Counted from the first letter of the stretch, positions 36,293 through 45,648 are shown. The stretch: DNA of 64,000 bases from JACDHG01 sp963815295 (GCA_963815295.1 CAWFFZ010000006.1:1-64000), one strand, 5' to 3'. The notes: generated from the letters alone by a model not told the origin. Numbers and translations are program-made.

Positions 36293-36828
36293 CTACGCGT
36301 CGACGGGGCCGACGGTCACGTCCGCATAGTCGGGGCCGTCCGACGAGGCCACCGGGACCTCGACGGTGACCGGCGCGGCCTGCTCGAACTCGAAGGTCAG
36401 CGTGACGAGCCCCCCGGGGTCACGGTCTCTCCGGTCACGCGCAGTGCGCCGCTGTGGGCGGTCTGCTCGGCGGTGTGTGGGGCGAGTTCGATGCCCTCGG
36501 TCGGCATCGGCGCTACCTGGACTTCGTCCCCCTCACCCGTCTCGGCGGTCAACGAGACCAGGGAGTCAGGCTCGTCTGCCTGGTTGATGAGCGCTGAGAC
36601 GACGGTGCCGTTTCCCTCGTCGTCGGCGACCACGAGGGCGTTGACGACGTACACCTCGCTGCTGCGGACGGTCACGCCCTCGGCCGGTTGGTACGGCTGC
36701 TGAGTTTGAGCATCGGTGCCGGCACCACAGCCGGAAAGGATTGGCAACGCGAGCATCAGGAGCGCCGCGGTGGCGAGCGCGCGCAGCGTCCCGCCACGGT
36801 GTCGTGCCGGTGTGAATGCGTTGGTCAC
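36293..36828 (-). pseudogene. lpqE: LpqE-like PCuAC/DUF461 lipoprotein gene with an apparent frameshift
   Basis: Starts at GTG, TNAFTPARHRGG, a signal peptide LATAALLMLALPILSGC with a lipobox LSGC, then a beta-rich domain resembling PCuAC copper chaperones (VRSSEVYVVNALVV, MPTEGIELAPHTAEQTAHSG). The reading frame stops after TPGGSSR. In the next frame the same strand continues as LVTLTFEFEQAAPVTVEVPV and ends at 36293. The break is at a run of six G (minus strand, 36415-36410); a seventh G restores a 178-residue protein. Either a one-base assembly error or a real frameshift. Mycobacterial lpqE also neighbours carD. Confidence 0.7.
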
Positions 36829-37107
36829 CACGATCGGTCGGTCCTCCCTGCCGCGCAGCCGCGGGGTCGCTCTCAGACGCCGCGGTTTCAGGCGTCGAGC
36901 CGCTGCGGGCCTCAGCGTATCCAAGCCGCCGCGTGAATAGGGAGATCGGTGGGCTCGCGGACACCTGAGTCGGCCGCATGGCACCCGGGACAGGCACGAG
37001 ATTCGCCGTTTGTCAAGCCCGAATCAATGCTCTGACCTGGGCAAACACAGTTCCGACCCGCCTCATGACGTGGTATCCTAGAGGTCCTGGAAAGGGGTAG
37101 CTGACAC
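36829..37107. other. divergent intergenic region lpqE-carD
   Basis: A 279-base gap with the carD promoter near its right end. I recognise no RNA or further ORF in it. A possible Zn or copper operator for lpqE was looked for by eye and not found. Confidence 0.4.
37051..37079 (+). promoter_or_regulatory. carD promoter
   Basis: TTCCGA (37051-37056) and TATCCT (37074-37079) have a 17-base spacer, giving a short leader with the ribosome site GGAAAGGGG. Confidence 0.6.
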
Positions 37108-37593
37108 ATGACTTTTACGGTCGGCGAAACGGTGGTGTATCCCAATCACGGAGCCGCTGTCATCGAAGATATTGAAACCCGTCAGATCAAAGGTGAGGAC
37201 AAGCTTTATCTCGTCCTCCGCATTGTCGCCCAAAACGATCTCGTAGTTCGCGTCCCGGCCTGCAACCTCGATCTCGTGGGTGTCCGCGACGTCGTCGATG
37301 CCGATGGCCTCGAGCGAGTCTTCGACGTTCTGCGCGCAGAGCACACCGAAGAGCCGACGAACTGGTCACGTCGTTACAAGGCCAACCTGGAGAAGCTGCA
37401 CTCCGGCGACGTCATGAAGGTCGCCGAGGTCGTGCGCGACCTGTGGCGCCGCGAGCGTGAGCGTGGCCTGTCAGCTGGAGAGAAGCGGATGCTGGCCAAG
37501 GCTCGTCAAATCCTCGTCTCCGAGCTCGCGCTGGCTGAGCACACCAACGAAGACAAGGCCGAGACGATTCTCGACGAGGTCCTCGCCTCCTGA
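37108..37593 (+). CDS. carD: CarD-type RNA polymerase-binding regulator
   Basis: An essential 161-residue factor stabilising the open complex at rRNA and other promoters. The N-terminal RID Tudor-like domain (FTVGETVVYPNHGAAVIEDI, KLYLVLRIVAQNDLVVRVP) binds the RNAP beta subunit; the C-terminal helical domain (NWSRRYKANLEKLHSGDV, RDLWRRERERGLSAGEKRML) contacts DNA through a conserved Trp. Normal length. A strong terminator follows, and the IspD-like gene lies 72 bases beyond the stop. Confidence 0.96.
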   Translation: MTFTVGETVVYPNHGAAVIEDIETRQIKGEDKLYLVLRIVAQNDLVVRVPACNLDLVGVRDVVDADGLERVFDVLRAEHTEEPTNWSRRYKANLEKLHSGDVMKVAEVVRDLWRRERERGLSAGEKRMLAKARQILVSELALAEHTNEDKAETILDEVLAS

Positions 37594-37603
37594 GTCAGGG
37601 CAT

Positions 37604-37622
37604 GCCCCGCCATCGGCGGGGC
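37604..37622 (+). terminator. terminator downstream of carD
   Basis: GCCCCGCC (37604-37611), loop ATC, GGCGGGGC (37615-37622), followed by CTTGTTC. Confidence 0.75.
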
Positions 37623-37665
37623 CTTGTTCGTCTCATGGTGCGGCCACTTCCTCGCTGGAGCTCGT

Positions 37666-38316
37666 GTGTCGTCGGTGCTCGGCCTCGTTCCTGTCATCGG
37701 GCGCGAGCCGCTGGCGCACCGTCTCTGTCCGTCCGCGCCCCTCTACGCCCAGGCGGTGACGGCCGTCGCTGCCCTGGGTCACGCCACGGTGGTGACGGGA
37801 CACATCCCGCTGCCGCAGGGGCGCTGGTCGCAGTCCGCTGACCACGACGTCGTGGAGCTACCCGAGGGTGACAGCACCCTCCGGTCGGCGGCAGCCAACG
37901 CGGACTGCGTCGTCATCCATGACCCTCTGTGCCCACTGGTCACCTCAGCCTTCATCCGTCGGGTGGTGGCTGCGGCCGCGGGCGCTCCCGCGATCTCTGT
38001 GCGCCCCGTCATCGACACGGTGAAGGGCACGTCGGGTGGGGTCGTGACCGGCACGGTCGACCGCGAGACGTTGCGGATCGTCACCTCACCTATCGTGCTC
38101 GACCCGGCGACCTTCGCGGCGATCCCCGACCTCAGCGTCGCGCTGCGCGACCTTGGCGCGCTCACCCACTGGCTGCGAGAGCGAGTGAGCGTCACCTTAG
38201 TGACGGCTCCATCTCCGGGCAGGCGGATCGAGGACGACTCCGCATTCGAGCTGATGATGTCGATGGGCGTGGTGGGGCACCAGCCAGCGAACCCGGACGG
38301 GAAGCGTTGCCGTTAG
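37666..38316 (+). CDS. IspD-like protein without the CTP-binding signature
   Basis: A 216-residue protein related to 2-C-methyl-D-erythritol 4-phosphate cytidylyltransferase. IspD-like landmarks are CVVIHDPLCPLVTSAF (cf. HDAARPL), VRPVIDTVKGTSGGVVTGTV, DRETLRIVTSPIVLDPATF and a C-terminal DDSAFELMMSMG. The N-terminal nucleotide loop (A-A-G-x-G-x-R ... P-K) is missing; the start reads VSSVLGLVPVIGREPLAHRL. Catalysis is therefore doubtful. A true ispD lies convergent to it with a four-base tail overlap. Start chosen at GTG after GGAG. It may be regulatory, have another substrate, or be decaying. Confidence 0.72.
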   Translation: MSSVLGLVPVIGREPLAHRLCPSAPLYAQAVTAVAALGHATVVTGHIPLPQGRWSQSADHDVVELPEGDSTLRSAAANADCVVIHDPLCPLVTSAFIRRVVAAAAGAPAISVRPVIDTVKGTSGGVVTGTVDRETLRIVTSPIVLDPATFAAIPDLSVALRDLGALTHWLRERVSVTLVTAPSPGRRIEDDSAFELMMSMGVVGHQPANPDGKRCR

Positions 38317-39050
38317 GGGTCGGTCGTCAAGTCGCGGCGTGCCTCAGCGAGCAGGCGTTCGGCGAGCAGCAGGTCCTCCGGAAACGTGATCTTGATGTTC
38401 CGGGCGGGTCCGTCGACGCAGTGCACGGCCAGATCCGTGTAGCGCTGGATGCAGCTCGCCGTGTCAGTTCCTGCAAAACCGTCGCGCTCGGCCCGCTCGT
38501 AGGCGGCGAGCAACGGCGCAGCCCGGAACGCCTGGGGCGTCTGAACCGTGACCAGATCTTTATCGACCACGCCGGTGCCGGGTTCGGTGAAGATGAGCGC
38601 CGGCTGCGGCCGGACGGGGATGGCGCCACCGTGCCGGTGCGCCGTGTCGACGACCGCGGCGAACAGCTCGGTGCCGGCCAGCGGTCGTGCGGCATCGTGG
38701 ATGACGACGACGTCGATCTCCCCACGTTCGATCCGGCTCGCCAGCGCCCGCAACGCATGCAGTTCCGACTCGTGGCGGGCTTTGCCGCCGACGATGACCT
38801 CCACGCCGAGATCGGCAACCTCGTCGGCGAGGACCTGCTCGGCCAGCTGCCTGTCTCGCTCGGCGGTGACAAGCAGTCGGTGCGTGATTGCAGGCACCAG
38901 GGCTGCCCAGCGAAACGACCACGAGAACACGGGGTGGCCGCTCAGCGGAAGAAACACTTTGCTGATCTGCTCCCCCATGCGTGAACTCGAGCCTGCCGCA
39001 AGCAGCACCAGCGCTGCCCGCGGCTGGCGGGAGTCAGTTTCGGGGGGCAC
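38313..39050 (-). CDS. ispD: 2-C-methyl-D-erythritol 4-phosphate cytidylyltransferase
   Basis: Third step of the MEP isoprenoid pathway: MEP plus CTP to CDP-ME. The 245-residue enzyme carries VLLAAGSSSRMGEQISKVFL with the Arg and Lys of the CTP site, DVVVIHDAARPLAG, VVDKDLVTVQTPQAF, the TDTASCIQRY substrate segment and ARNIKITFPEDLLLAE. It is preceded by ispF, 14 bases away on the same strand. Runs into the IspD-like gene tail to tail. Confidence 0.93.
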   Translation of the reverse strand: MPPETDSRQPRAALVLLAAGSSSRMGEQISKVFLPLSGHPVFSWSFRWAALVPAITHRLLVTAERDRQLAEQVLADEVADLGVEVIVGGKARHESELHALRALASRIERGEIDVVVIHDAARPLAGTELFAAVVDTAHRHGGAIPVRPQPALIFTEPGTGVVDKDLVTVQTPQAFRAAPLLAAYERAERDGFAGTDTASCIQRYTDLAVHCVDGPARNIKITFPEDLLLAERLLAEARRDLTTDP

Positions 39051-39064
39051 CCGCAGAGCCTAAT

Positions 39065-39547
39065 TCAGGCGTAGACGAGGGCGGTCGCGATCGCCGCCAA
39101 GCCCTCTTCGCGCCCCGTGAGCCCGAGGCCGTCAGTTGTGGTGGCCGTGACCGTCACGCTCGCCCCACATGCCGCCGAGAGCACCTGCTCCGACTCGGCC
39201 CGCCGCGGGCCAAGTCGAGGCGTCGACCCGATCAACTGCACGGCAACATTGCCGATCGTGACGCCGGCTTCGCCCAGCCGACGGGCAGTCTCCGCGAGCA
39301 GGGCTACGCCGCTCGCCCCCTCCCACCGAGGGTCGGACGTCCCGAACTCGCTGCCGAGGTCGCCCATGCCAGCAGCCGAGAACAGCGCATCGCACGCCGC
39401 GTGGGCGACCACGTCCCCGTCGGAGTGGCCCTCCAGCCCAGCACTGGCGCCAGGCCACTCGAGTCCAGCAACCCAGAGCGGCCGGCCAGCGCGCAGCGGG
39501 TGTACGTCGCAGGCGATGCCAACCCGAGGCAAAGGTCCGTCGGTCAC
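39065..39547 (-). CDS. ispF: 2-C-methyl-D-erythritol 2,4-cyclodiphosphate synthase
   Basis: MEP pathway cyclase of 160 residues, a homotrimer with Zn. Metal and substrate motifs: CDVHPLRAGRPLWVAGL (Asp and His), GHSDGDVVAHAACDALFSAA (second His), DLGSEFGTSDPRW, and TTTDGLGLTGREEGLAA. Normal length. Forms an operon with ispD. Divergent from the molybdopterin oxidoreductase gene. Confidence 0.93.
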   Translation of the reverse strand: MTDGPLPRVGIACDVHPLRAGRPLWVAGLEWPGASAGLEGHSDGDVVAHAACDALFSAAGMGDLGSEFGTSDPRWEGASGVALLAETARRLGEAGVTIGNVAVQLIGSTPRLGPRRAESEQVLSAACGASVTVTATTTDGLGLTGREEGLAAIATALVYA

Positions 39548-39647
39548 GCACCGATCATGTCAGCCCAGGCCGAGCTGTTGTGTGACGACTGTGTGACATC
39601 GAGCCTCGATCGCTGGCATCTGCGGCCGCGTGAGGCACCATCGAGGT

Positions 39648-41195
39648 ATGACGACTACTCGCCGGCTCGGTGCGCTCCTCGGCGTGGTGTCTGCGTTGGC
39701 TGGTCTGGCGGTGGCCGAGCTGCTCAGCGGATATCTGCATCAACGGGTCTCGCCCGTGATCGCGGTGGCGGAAAGTATCATCGCGCTGACACCGGGCGCG
39801 GTGATCGAGTTCGTCATCTCGCTGGTCGGCCAAAACGACAAGCAGTTGCTCATTGGGACAACGCTGGTCGGGCTGCTCCTCGTGTCTGCAGGCGTCGGCA
39901 TCCTGGCATTTTGGTCGATCCCAGCCGCGGTGGGCGCGTTCGTCGTGATGGGTTTGGTCGCGGCGCTCGCCGTCGCAGACCGGCTCACATCGTCGTCAAC
40001 GACGTACGTCCCTATCGTGATCGGGACGGTTGTCTCCGTGGCCACGCTCGTAATCCTCGCGCCGCGGGCGCTCGCCTCGTTACCGCCCCAGGCGTCAGAC
40101 CAAGCGGGCGAAGAGCCCAGCTGGCGCGACCACGACGCCTCGCGTCGACAGTTCCTGGCCCTGTCGGGCGCGGTCGCGCTCGCAGCGGTGTTTGCGGGGG
40201 GCGCAGGCCGCCTGCTCGCTCGCAGCCGTGCCGCCGTCGAGGCCGCACGGCGCACGCTCCGGCTGCCGGTACGGGCCGTCCCGGCACCAGCCGACGTTGA
40301 GGTCGACGTCCGCGGAGTCGAGCCCTGGGTCACGTCGCAGGCGCAGTTCTACCGCATCGACACCGCGCTGTCGGTGCCGCAGATCCTCCCCGATGACTGG
40401 GAGCTGCGGATCCACGGCATGGTCGACAACGAGCTGACCCTGAGCTACCAAGATCTGCTGGACCGGGGACTAGAACAGGCATGGATCACCCTGTGCTGTG
40501 TGTCCAACCAGGTGGGCGGTGACTTGATCTCCAACGCGTCCTGGTCGGGGGTGCGGATCGCCGACGTGCTGGCCGAGGCTGGGGTCCACGAGGACGCCGA
40601 TGCCGTGCTGTCGACATCGCAGGACGGCTGGACGTGCGGTACGCCGCTCGCGGTCCTGACCGACGACCGCAACGCGCTGTTCGCCGTCGCCATGAACGGC
40701 GAGCCGCTGAATCCCGAGCATGGCTTCCCGGTTCGGATGGTCGTCCCGGGGCTGTACGGCTACGTCTCCGCCACGAAATGGGTCGTCGACCTCGAGGTCA
40801 GTCGATTCTCCGACTTCTCGGCGTTCTGGACCGACCGGGGTTGGTCGGCACAGGGTCCGGTCAAGACGCAGTCGCGGATCGACGTACCCAAGCCCGGCGC
40901 CGACCTTGCCGCAGGCGATGTCGTCGTCGCGGGCATCGCCTGGGCGCAGCACACGGGCGTGATGAAGGTCGAGGTGAGTGTCGACGGCGGCGCGTGGGCT
41001 GCGGCGACGCTCGCCGCCCATCCTTCGATCGACACCTGGCGGCAGTGGTCGTACGTCTGGTCGGCTACGTCGGGCGAGCACGAGATAGCGGTGCGAGCAA
41101 CCGACGCGTCGGGCTACACGCAGACAGGTGAGCTCGCTGACGTCATACCGGATGGTGCGACGGGCTGGCACACGATCAGCGTCGACATCGGCTGA
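39648..41195 (+). CDS. membrane-anchored molybdopterin oxidoreductase (sulfite oxidase/YedY fold)
   Basis: A 515-residue protein. The first 180 residues contain about four hydrophobic helices, then a twin-Arg-like SRRQFLALSGAVALAAVF preceding the catalytic part. The Moco domain has IHGMVDNELTLSYQDLLDRG, the Mo-ligand Cys in WITLCCVSNQVGGDLISNA and GFPVRMVVPGLYGYVSATKW; a C-terminal Ig-like dimerisation domain (VVVAGIAWAQHTGVMKVEV) follows. The substrate may be sulfite or another S/N-oxide; no cytochrome partner is nearby. The MoaD-like gene at 10.3 kb may serve its cofactor. Confidence 0.87.
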   Translation: MTTTRRLGALLGVVSALAGLAVAELLSGYLHQRVSPVIAVAESIIALTPGAVIEFVISLVGQNDKQLLIGTTLVGLLLVSAGVGILAFWSIPAAVGAFVVMGLVAALAVADRLTSSSTTYVPIVIGTVVSVATLVILAPRALASLPPQASDQAGEEPSWRDHDASRRQFLALSGAVALAAVFAGGAGRLLARSRAAVEAARRTLRLPVRAVPAPADVEVDVRGVEPWVTSQAQFYRIDTALSVPQILPDDWELRIHGMVDNELTLSYQDLLDRGLEQAWITLCCVSNQVGGDLISNASWSGVRIADVLAEAGVHEDADAVLSTSQDGWTCGTPLAVLTDDRNALFAVAMNGEPLNPEHGFPVRMVVPGLYGYVSATKWVVDLEVSRFSDFSAFWTDRGWSAQGPVKTQSRIDVPKPGADLAAGDVVVAGIAWAQHTGVMKVEVSVDGGAWAAATLAAHPSIDTWRQWSYVWSATSGEHEIAVRATDASGYTQTGELADVIPDGATGWHTISVDIG

Positions 41196-41227
41196 GAGCC
41201 GAGTTCAGCGCTGAGGCAGAACGGGCG

Positions 41228-42436
41228 TCAGTCGACGTCGTCGGAGGGCGCCGTGAACGTGTTGCAGCGCTCCAGGTCATTGACCCGGAAGCCCTTGTTG
41301 ATCCATTCGCGGTTGGAGGCGCCGGAGCCGTGGTCGCGCTCGTCGTCGCCCGCGCCGGGCTCGTCGCCGAAGGAGCCTGAGACGCGGTCGAGCTGGCGAA
41401 GCTTCGAACTGTCGATGGGGTAGCTCGCAGCGATGGCGCCAAGGAACAAGCCGCCCAGGCAGCTTGCCTGGAGCTCCACCCGGCGGTTGAGCTCCTGTCG
41501 GCCGTCGAAGTCGTCATACACGGCGTCGTCGAACGCTGTCAGGATCCCGATCTGCTCCTGGATGTGATGCCCGAACTCGTGGCCGATGACGATCGCGTAG
41601 GCGACGTCGTTGTCTCCGAAGAATGTACGCATCTGCGAGACGTCCGCGTACATAACCTGGTCGCCGGGGCAGTAGAACGCCAACGTCCGGCCATCTTCCG
41701 GGGAGGCATTTCCGCACGGCGTGGTGATGGATGCGTCGAACGTCACGAGACCCGGCTCGGCGTAGGAGTATCCCGCGCTCTCGATGACAGGCCGCCATTC
41801 GTCGTTGAGACAATCCATCAACGCGTCGTAGAAGCGCGTCTGCTCCTCCTTGTCGGCATCACCAAGATCTTGCGCTGGGCAGTTGCCGTTGGCGAGGCCG
41901 CCTTGGTCGTAGAGGGTGTTCTGCTCGAGCACGGCTAAGACGTTGCTCGAGTCGACCGGGTCGGCGTTGGGGTTAGACGCTCGCGCGGGTGAGTGGTCTA
42001 CGGCCACGTCACTCCGGGTGCCCGTGAAGGTGTCGGTCACCGCGCTGACAACAATCAGAGCGAAGAAGGCCACCGCGCTGATACCGACCAACCCCAGCAT
42101 GAGGCGTCCGCGCCGACGTCGCCGCGGTGGCGGCGGAGGCACCCAGCCGCCGTAGCCCCACTGTGGCGCATACCCGTACTGATACTGCGGGGTGGGTTGT
42201 GAGGGCGGGTACTGCGGGTAGCCGGGCTGTTGGTACGGCATCGGGCCGTAGCCAGGCCGAGGCGGTGGTGGCGGCGGAGGGTAGCGGTAGTGCTGTTGTT
42301 GTGGAGGTTGCGGGGGTCCGGGCTGCGGCTGTTGGTAGCGGTATCCACTCGGCTGGGCGTAATAGCCGGGCGGCACCGACGGCGGAGGCAGGATGCGCGC
42401 GGGAGGCAGCGGCCTGGTGGGTTCGGAGTCTGACAC
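41228..42436 (-). CDS. neutral zinc metallopeptidase (YpfJ type) with proline-rich tail
   Basis: A 402-residue membrane protein. The cytoplasmic N-terminal 110 residues are low-complexity Pro/Gln/Tyr/Gly (many PPP and YPQ repeats), followed by one membrane helix (LMLGLVGISAVAFFALIVVS). The extracytoplasmic catalytic domain carries IGHEFGHHIQEQIG, the HExxH zinc site, with the downstream NRRVELQASCLGG Glu ligand. The family is sometimes called putative neutral zinc metallopeptidase. GTG start is backed by AAAGGAGG. The Pro-rich tail may bind cytosolic partners. Confidence 0.9.
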   Translation of the reverse strand: MSDSEPTRPLPPARILPPPSVPPGYYAQPSGYRYQQPQPGPPQPPQQQHYRYPPPPPPPRPGYGPMPYQQPGYPQYPPSQPTPQYQYGYAPQWGYGGWVPPPPPRRRRRGRLMLGLVGISAVAFFALIVVSAVTDTFTGTRSDVAVDHSPARASNPNADPVDSSNVLAVLEQNTLYDQGGLANGNCPAQDLGDADKEEQTRFYDALMDCLNDEWRPVIESAGYSYAEPGLVTFDASITTPCGNASPEDGRTLAFYCPGDQVMYADVSQMRTFFGDNDVAYAIVIGHEFGHHIQEQIGILTAFDDAVYDDFDGRQELNRRVELQASCLGGLFLGAIAASYPIDSSKLRQLDRVSGSFGDEPGAGDDERDHGSGASNREWINKGFRVNDLERCNTFTAPSDDVD

Positions 42437-42494
42437 GATGCCTCCTTTCCCTTGTGGCACGGGAGTTCTGCGCGGTGGGAACTGGTCGGCAGAC

Positions 42495-42500
42495 TACCCT
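42495..42500 (+). promoter_or_regulatory. -10 box of leaderless DUF2207 gene
   Basis: TACCCT lies 12 to 7 bases before the ATG of the DUF2207 gene. Confidence 0.5.
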
Positions 42501-42506
42501 GGCGGG

Positions 42507-44252
42507 ATGTCACGCACGCCCGCTCGACGCCTATGGCAACAGCGGGCACAGGCCTTTGCTTCCCTGGTAGCTCTCGTTGCTGCGTCATTCTTGTTCACGC
42601 CCGCAGTCGCTGCATCGGTCGCGGCGCCGAGCCATCTCGCCGCCGCGCAGATCCAGAGCTATTCCGCGACCGTGCGGGTGAACGTCGACGGAAGCCTGCA
42701 CGTGTCGGAGGCGGTGACGTACGACTTCGAAGGCGTCGAGACCGCCAGCATCGAACGGACCATCGTGACGCGCGAGCAGTACGACGCGGATGCTGACCGC
42801 GTCTACGAGCTGTCCAACGTGGCGGTCGACGCCGTACAGACCGACGTCGACGCCGACATCAGCACCGACGACACTCTGGCGACCGTCGAGGTGGCGTTCC
42901 CGGAGCCACAGACTGGCCAAGTCACGGTGACGTTCGACTACGACGTCACCGGTGCCGTTGCCGAGACAGCCGACGGGCTCGAGGTGCGGTGGCCGGTCGT
43001 GCAGGGGTTCGACGTACCCATCAGCCAGGTGACAGTCCAGTGGAACGCTCGTAGCGTCAGCTGGCTGTCGTGCCTCGTGGGACCGAGCGGTTCGAGCCGC
43101 CCGTGCACCACCACCCAGCTCTCCGAGACCGCGGCCGCGACGATGACGCAGCGCGAGGTCGCCCCCGGCGATCAGGTCATCGGGATCCTTGGCCTCAACG
43201 CTGACTCGGGAGTCGCGCCCAGCACCGATCTGCAGACCCGCTGGAGTATCGCTCGTTCGTTCACCGCTGAAGGGGCGCCGCTGTGGACGGCCCTTGCCGT
43301 GCTCATCGCCGGTCTGCTGTCTGCGCTCGGGTTGTACTGGGTGCGGGGTCGCGACAGCGCGCCGACATCCCAGGGCACAGTGCGCCCGCTGACTCCCGGT
43401 CCTGATGGCCAACTGCTGTTCTGCCCCCCGAGTGCGGTGCGACCTGGCCAGATGGGCACTCTCGTCGACGAGCGGGCCGACGTGGTCGATGTGGCGTCGA
43501 CGATCATCGACCTGGCGGTGCGCAACTACCTGTTCGTCGAGGAGTTGGCGCGCACCGAGTTCGGTCGACATGACTGGCTGCTGCGACGGCGCAACGACGC
43601 CGGTGACGAGCTGTTGGCGTACGAGCGCGAGATCTTCGAGGCGATTTTCGCCGATGGCGACGCCGTCCGGGTCAGCGAGCTCGAGGACGTCCTGCGTGAC
43701 CGGCTGCCGGGCGTCCAGGCGCTGATGTACGACGACATGGTCGGCCAGGGTTGGTTCAACGAGCGGCCGGATGCCGTCCGGAACCGCTGGTCCACGGCCG
43801 GCTGGGTCTTGTTGGCGGCCGGTGCCGTGCTGACTGTCGTGCTGGCGCTGGCCAGCACGTTCGGTCTTGCCGGGGTCGCCGTTGTGCTGTCCGGAGTTGC
43901 CCTGGCGGGCGTCGGACAGGTCGCGCCTGCGCGCACGTCACGCGGCAGTCGGGTGCTGGCGGAGCTGAAGGAGTTCCGGGAGTTCCTCCAGAGTCCAGAC
44001 CTCGACGACATCCCGGTCGACCAGCGTGAGGAGATGATCTCGCGCTTCTATCCCTATGCGCTCGTGTTCGGCCTCGGAGACCGTTGGGCAGATGCCCTTG
44101 CGGCAACCGACGAGGACGACACGCCGGACGATCCGATCTACTGGTACGGCGCGCTGCAGAACTGGCATCTTTCCGACGCCGCCCCCACGATGGTGCGGCT
44201 CGCGTCGGCGCTGAGCAGCGCCGTGTCATCGCGCCGGCTACTGGCCGACTGA
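42507..44252 (+). CDS. DUF2207 domain membrane protein
   Basis: A 581-residue secreted/anchored protein. Signal peptide (FASLVALVAASFLFTPAVAAS), an extracellular beta domain typical of DUF2207 (SYSATVRVNVDGSLHVSEAV, YDFEGVETASIERTIV), a membrane helix near residue 265 (LWTALAVLIAGLLSALGLYW), then a cytoplasmic winged-helix-like part (DLAVRNYLFVEELAR) and two further helices near 435-485. Function of the family is unknown. It is divergent from the metallopeptidase. Confidence 0.88.
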   Translation: MSRTPARRLWQQRAQAFASLVALVAASFLFTPAVAASVAAPSHLAAAQIQSYSATVRVNVDGSLHVSEAVTYDFEGVETASIERTIVTREQYDADADRVYELSNVAVDAVQTDVDADISTDDTLATVEVAFPEPQTGQVTVTFDYDVTGAVAETADGLEVRWPVVQGFDVPISQVTVQWNARSVSWLSCLVGPSGSSRPCTTTQLSETAAATMTQREVAPGDQVIGILGLNADSGVAPSTDLQTRWSIARSFTAEGAPLWTALAVLIAGLLSALGLYWVRGRDSAPTSQGTVRPLTPGPDGQLLFCPPSAVRPGQMGTLVDERADVVDVASTIIDLAVRNYLFVEELARTEFGRHDWLLRRRNDAGDELLAYEREIFEAIFADGDAVRVSELEDVLRDRLPGVQALMYDDMVGQGWFNERPDAVRNRWSTAGWVLLAAGAVLTVVLALASTFGLAGVAVVLSGVALAGVGQVAPARTSRGSRVLAELKEFREFLQSPDLDDIPVDQREEMISRFYPYALVFGLGDRWADALAATDEDDTPDDPIYWYGALQNWHLSDAAPTMVRLASALSSAVSSRRLLAD

Positions 44253-44277
44253 CAGCCTCTGAGCCCACCGAGCGGCG

Positions 44278-45564
44278 TTACCAGTTGGCCTCCGCCGGCG
44301 CCGTTGGCAGCGCGACGTCGGCAGGACGGATGACGTACGCGATGCCGCCCGAGTGTGGGACCCACACGTTCTCGAACTGGGCGCGGTCGTACACCGTCCG
44401 GACCTCGTCGTTGCTGGCGATCAGGTGGGATGCGGGGTCGTTGACCACGACGTCGCCGTCATCGGTGAAGCCGACGATCACCATCAGGTGCCCGTTGGTG
44501 CCGTAGCCCGCACCGTCGAGCTCGTTCTCCTTGAAAGACACCGACACGACCAGCGGGATGCCGGCCGTGATGAACTTCTCGGCCTCCGTAAGCGACCGCA
44601 GCCGCGTCACGAACGACTCCAGGTCGTAGCGCGCGGAGTAGGCGGTGTTGAACGGCCAGTTGCCGGTGCCGTCGTAGTTGTAGTCGTAGGTGTTGGCGGC
44701 CGCGAAGTCGATCACGGGGTCGTCGTACGGAATGTCCGCGAGCTCCGCGTCAGACGGGCCGCGCCCCCAATACTCGACGACCATCGAGGTGGACGTCGGA
44801 CTGCACCACGCCTCGCCACCGCCGTTGTACTCCGGGTACTCGCCGATGTGGACCTCCTGGGAGTACGTCGGCACGTCCAGCGTCGTACCCCATGCCCCTC
44901 CGGATGGACTTGCCGGAAGGGTCTTGAACTTCGTCGGAAGCGCCGATGCCATGGCGCCCACGAGGTCGACGGACGGTGTAGCCGACGAGCCAGGCTCCCG
45001 GAAGAGCGAGACGGTGAGCTGCCAGGTCGTGAAAGACCGACCGGAGCGAGCCACCAGCGTGTCGATCGAGACAGTCGCGAGGTCGTCACCCTGTGCGGGC
45101 ACCGACGTGCGGTGGATGGTGTCGGTGCCTTCAGCCCAGCGGCCGAGGACATAGCTCTTGGAGCGGCTACCGTCGTCGGCGAGTCCGTCGACGGAGACTT
45201 GCACCCACGTGCCTGCGGGAGTGTCGGCGTTCCAGGAGGCTACGAGCTCCGTGTAGGCAAAGCCCGGCTCAACCTCTGGCGACGTCCACGACGCCATGTC
45301 ATAGGTCTTGGCCTCGCCGTCGCCCCAGGGATCGGTGTACGTGAACGTGTCGGTCGGCGTCGTCGTCATCACGAGCTCGTCTCCAACCACTGACGTCCCG
45401 GAATGCGTCCCGCCGGCGAGTGCCGCACCAGAATCCCACTGCTGGTAGGCGATGTGGGTCACAGGCGGGGCCTTCTTGGCAGAGGCGACCGTTACCGGGG
45501 CGACGGTGGCTGCCGTCGTCATCAGGGCCAGGCCGAGGGACAGAGCGGAACGGGAGTAGATCAT
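44278..45564 (-). CDS. secreted C39-like cysteine peptidase, copy A
   Basis: A 428-residue exported protein. Signal peptide ALSLGLALMTTAATVAPVTV. A N-terminal beta-rich region of about 190 residues of unknown function is followed by a papain-like C39-type domain: GGGEAWCSPTSTSMVVEYWG (nucleophile Cys), GTNGHLMVIVGFTDDGDVVV (catalytic His) and NDPAS (Asp). An adjacent homologue has the same architecture. No ABC transporter or bacteriocin is nearby, so it is unlikely to be a leader peptidase for one; cell-wall or protein turnover is a guess. Confidence 0.88.
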   Translation of the reverse strand: MIYSRSALSLGLALMTTAATVAPVTVASAKKAPPVTHIAYQQWDSGAALAGGTHSGTSVVGDELVMTTTPTDTFTYTDPWGDGEAKTYDMASWTSPEVEPGFAYTELVASWNADTPAGTWVQVSVDGLADDGSRSKSYVLGRWAEGTDTIHRTSVPAQGDDLATVSIDTLVARSGRSFTTWQLTVSLFREPGSSATPSVDLVGAMASALPTKFKTLPASPSGGAWGTTLDVPTYSQEVHIGEYPEYNGGGEAWCSPTSTSMVVEYWGRGPSDAELADIPYDDPVIDFAAANTYDYNYDGTGNWPFNTAYSARYDLESFVTRLRSLTEAEKFITAGIPLVVSVSFKENELDGAGYGTNGHLMVIVGFTDDGDVVVNDPASHLIASNDEVRTVYDRAQFENVWVPHSGGIAYVIRPADVALPTAPAEANW

Positions 45565-45648
45565 CGCAACACTTTCATGGCTGGTGACACGGCACCCAGA
45601 CTCTAGCGCCCCGGCACCAGCGCCCGCGTGGCACCAGCGGTGTGGCCG

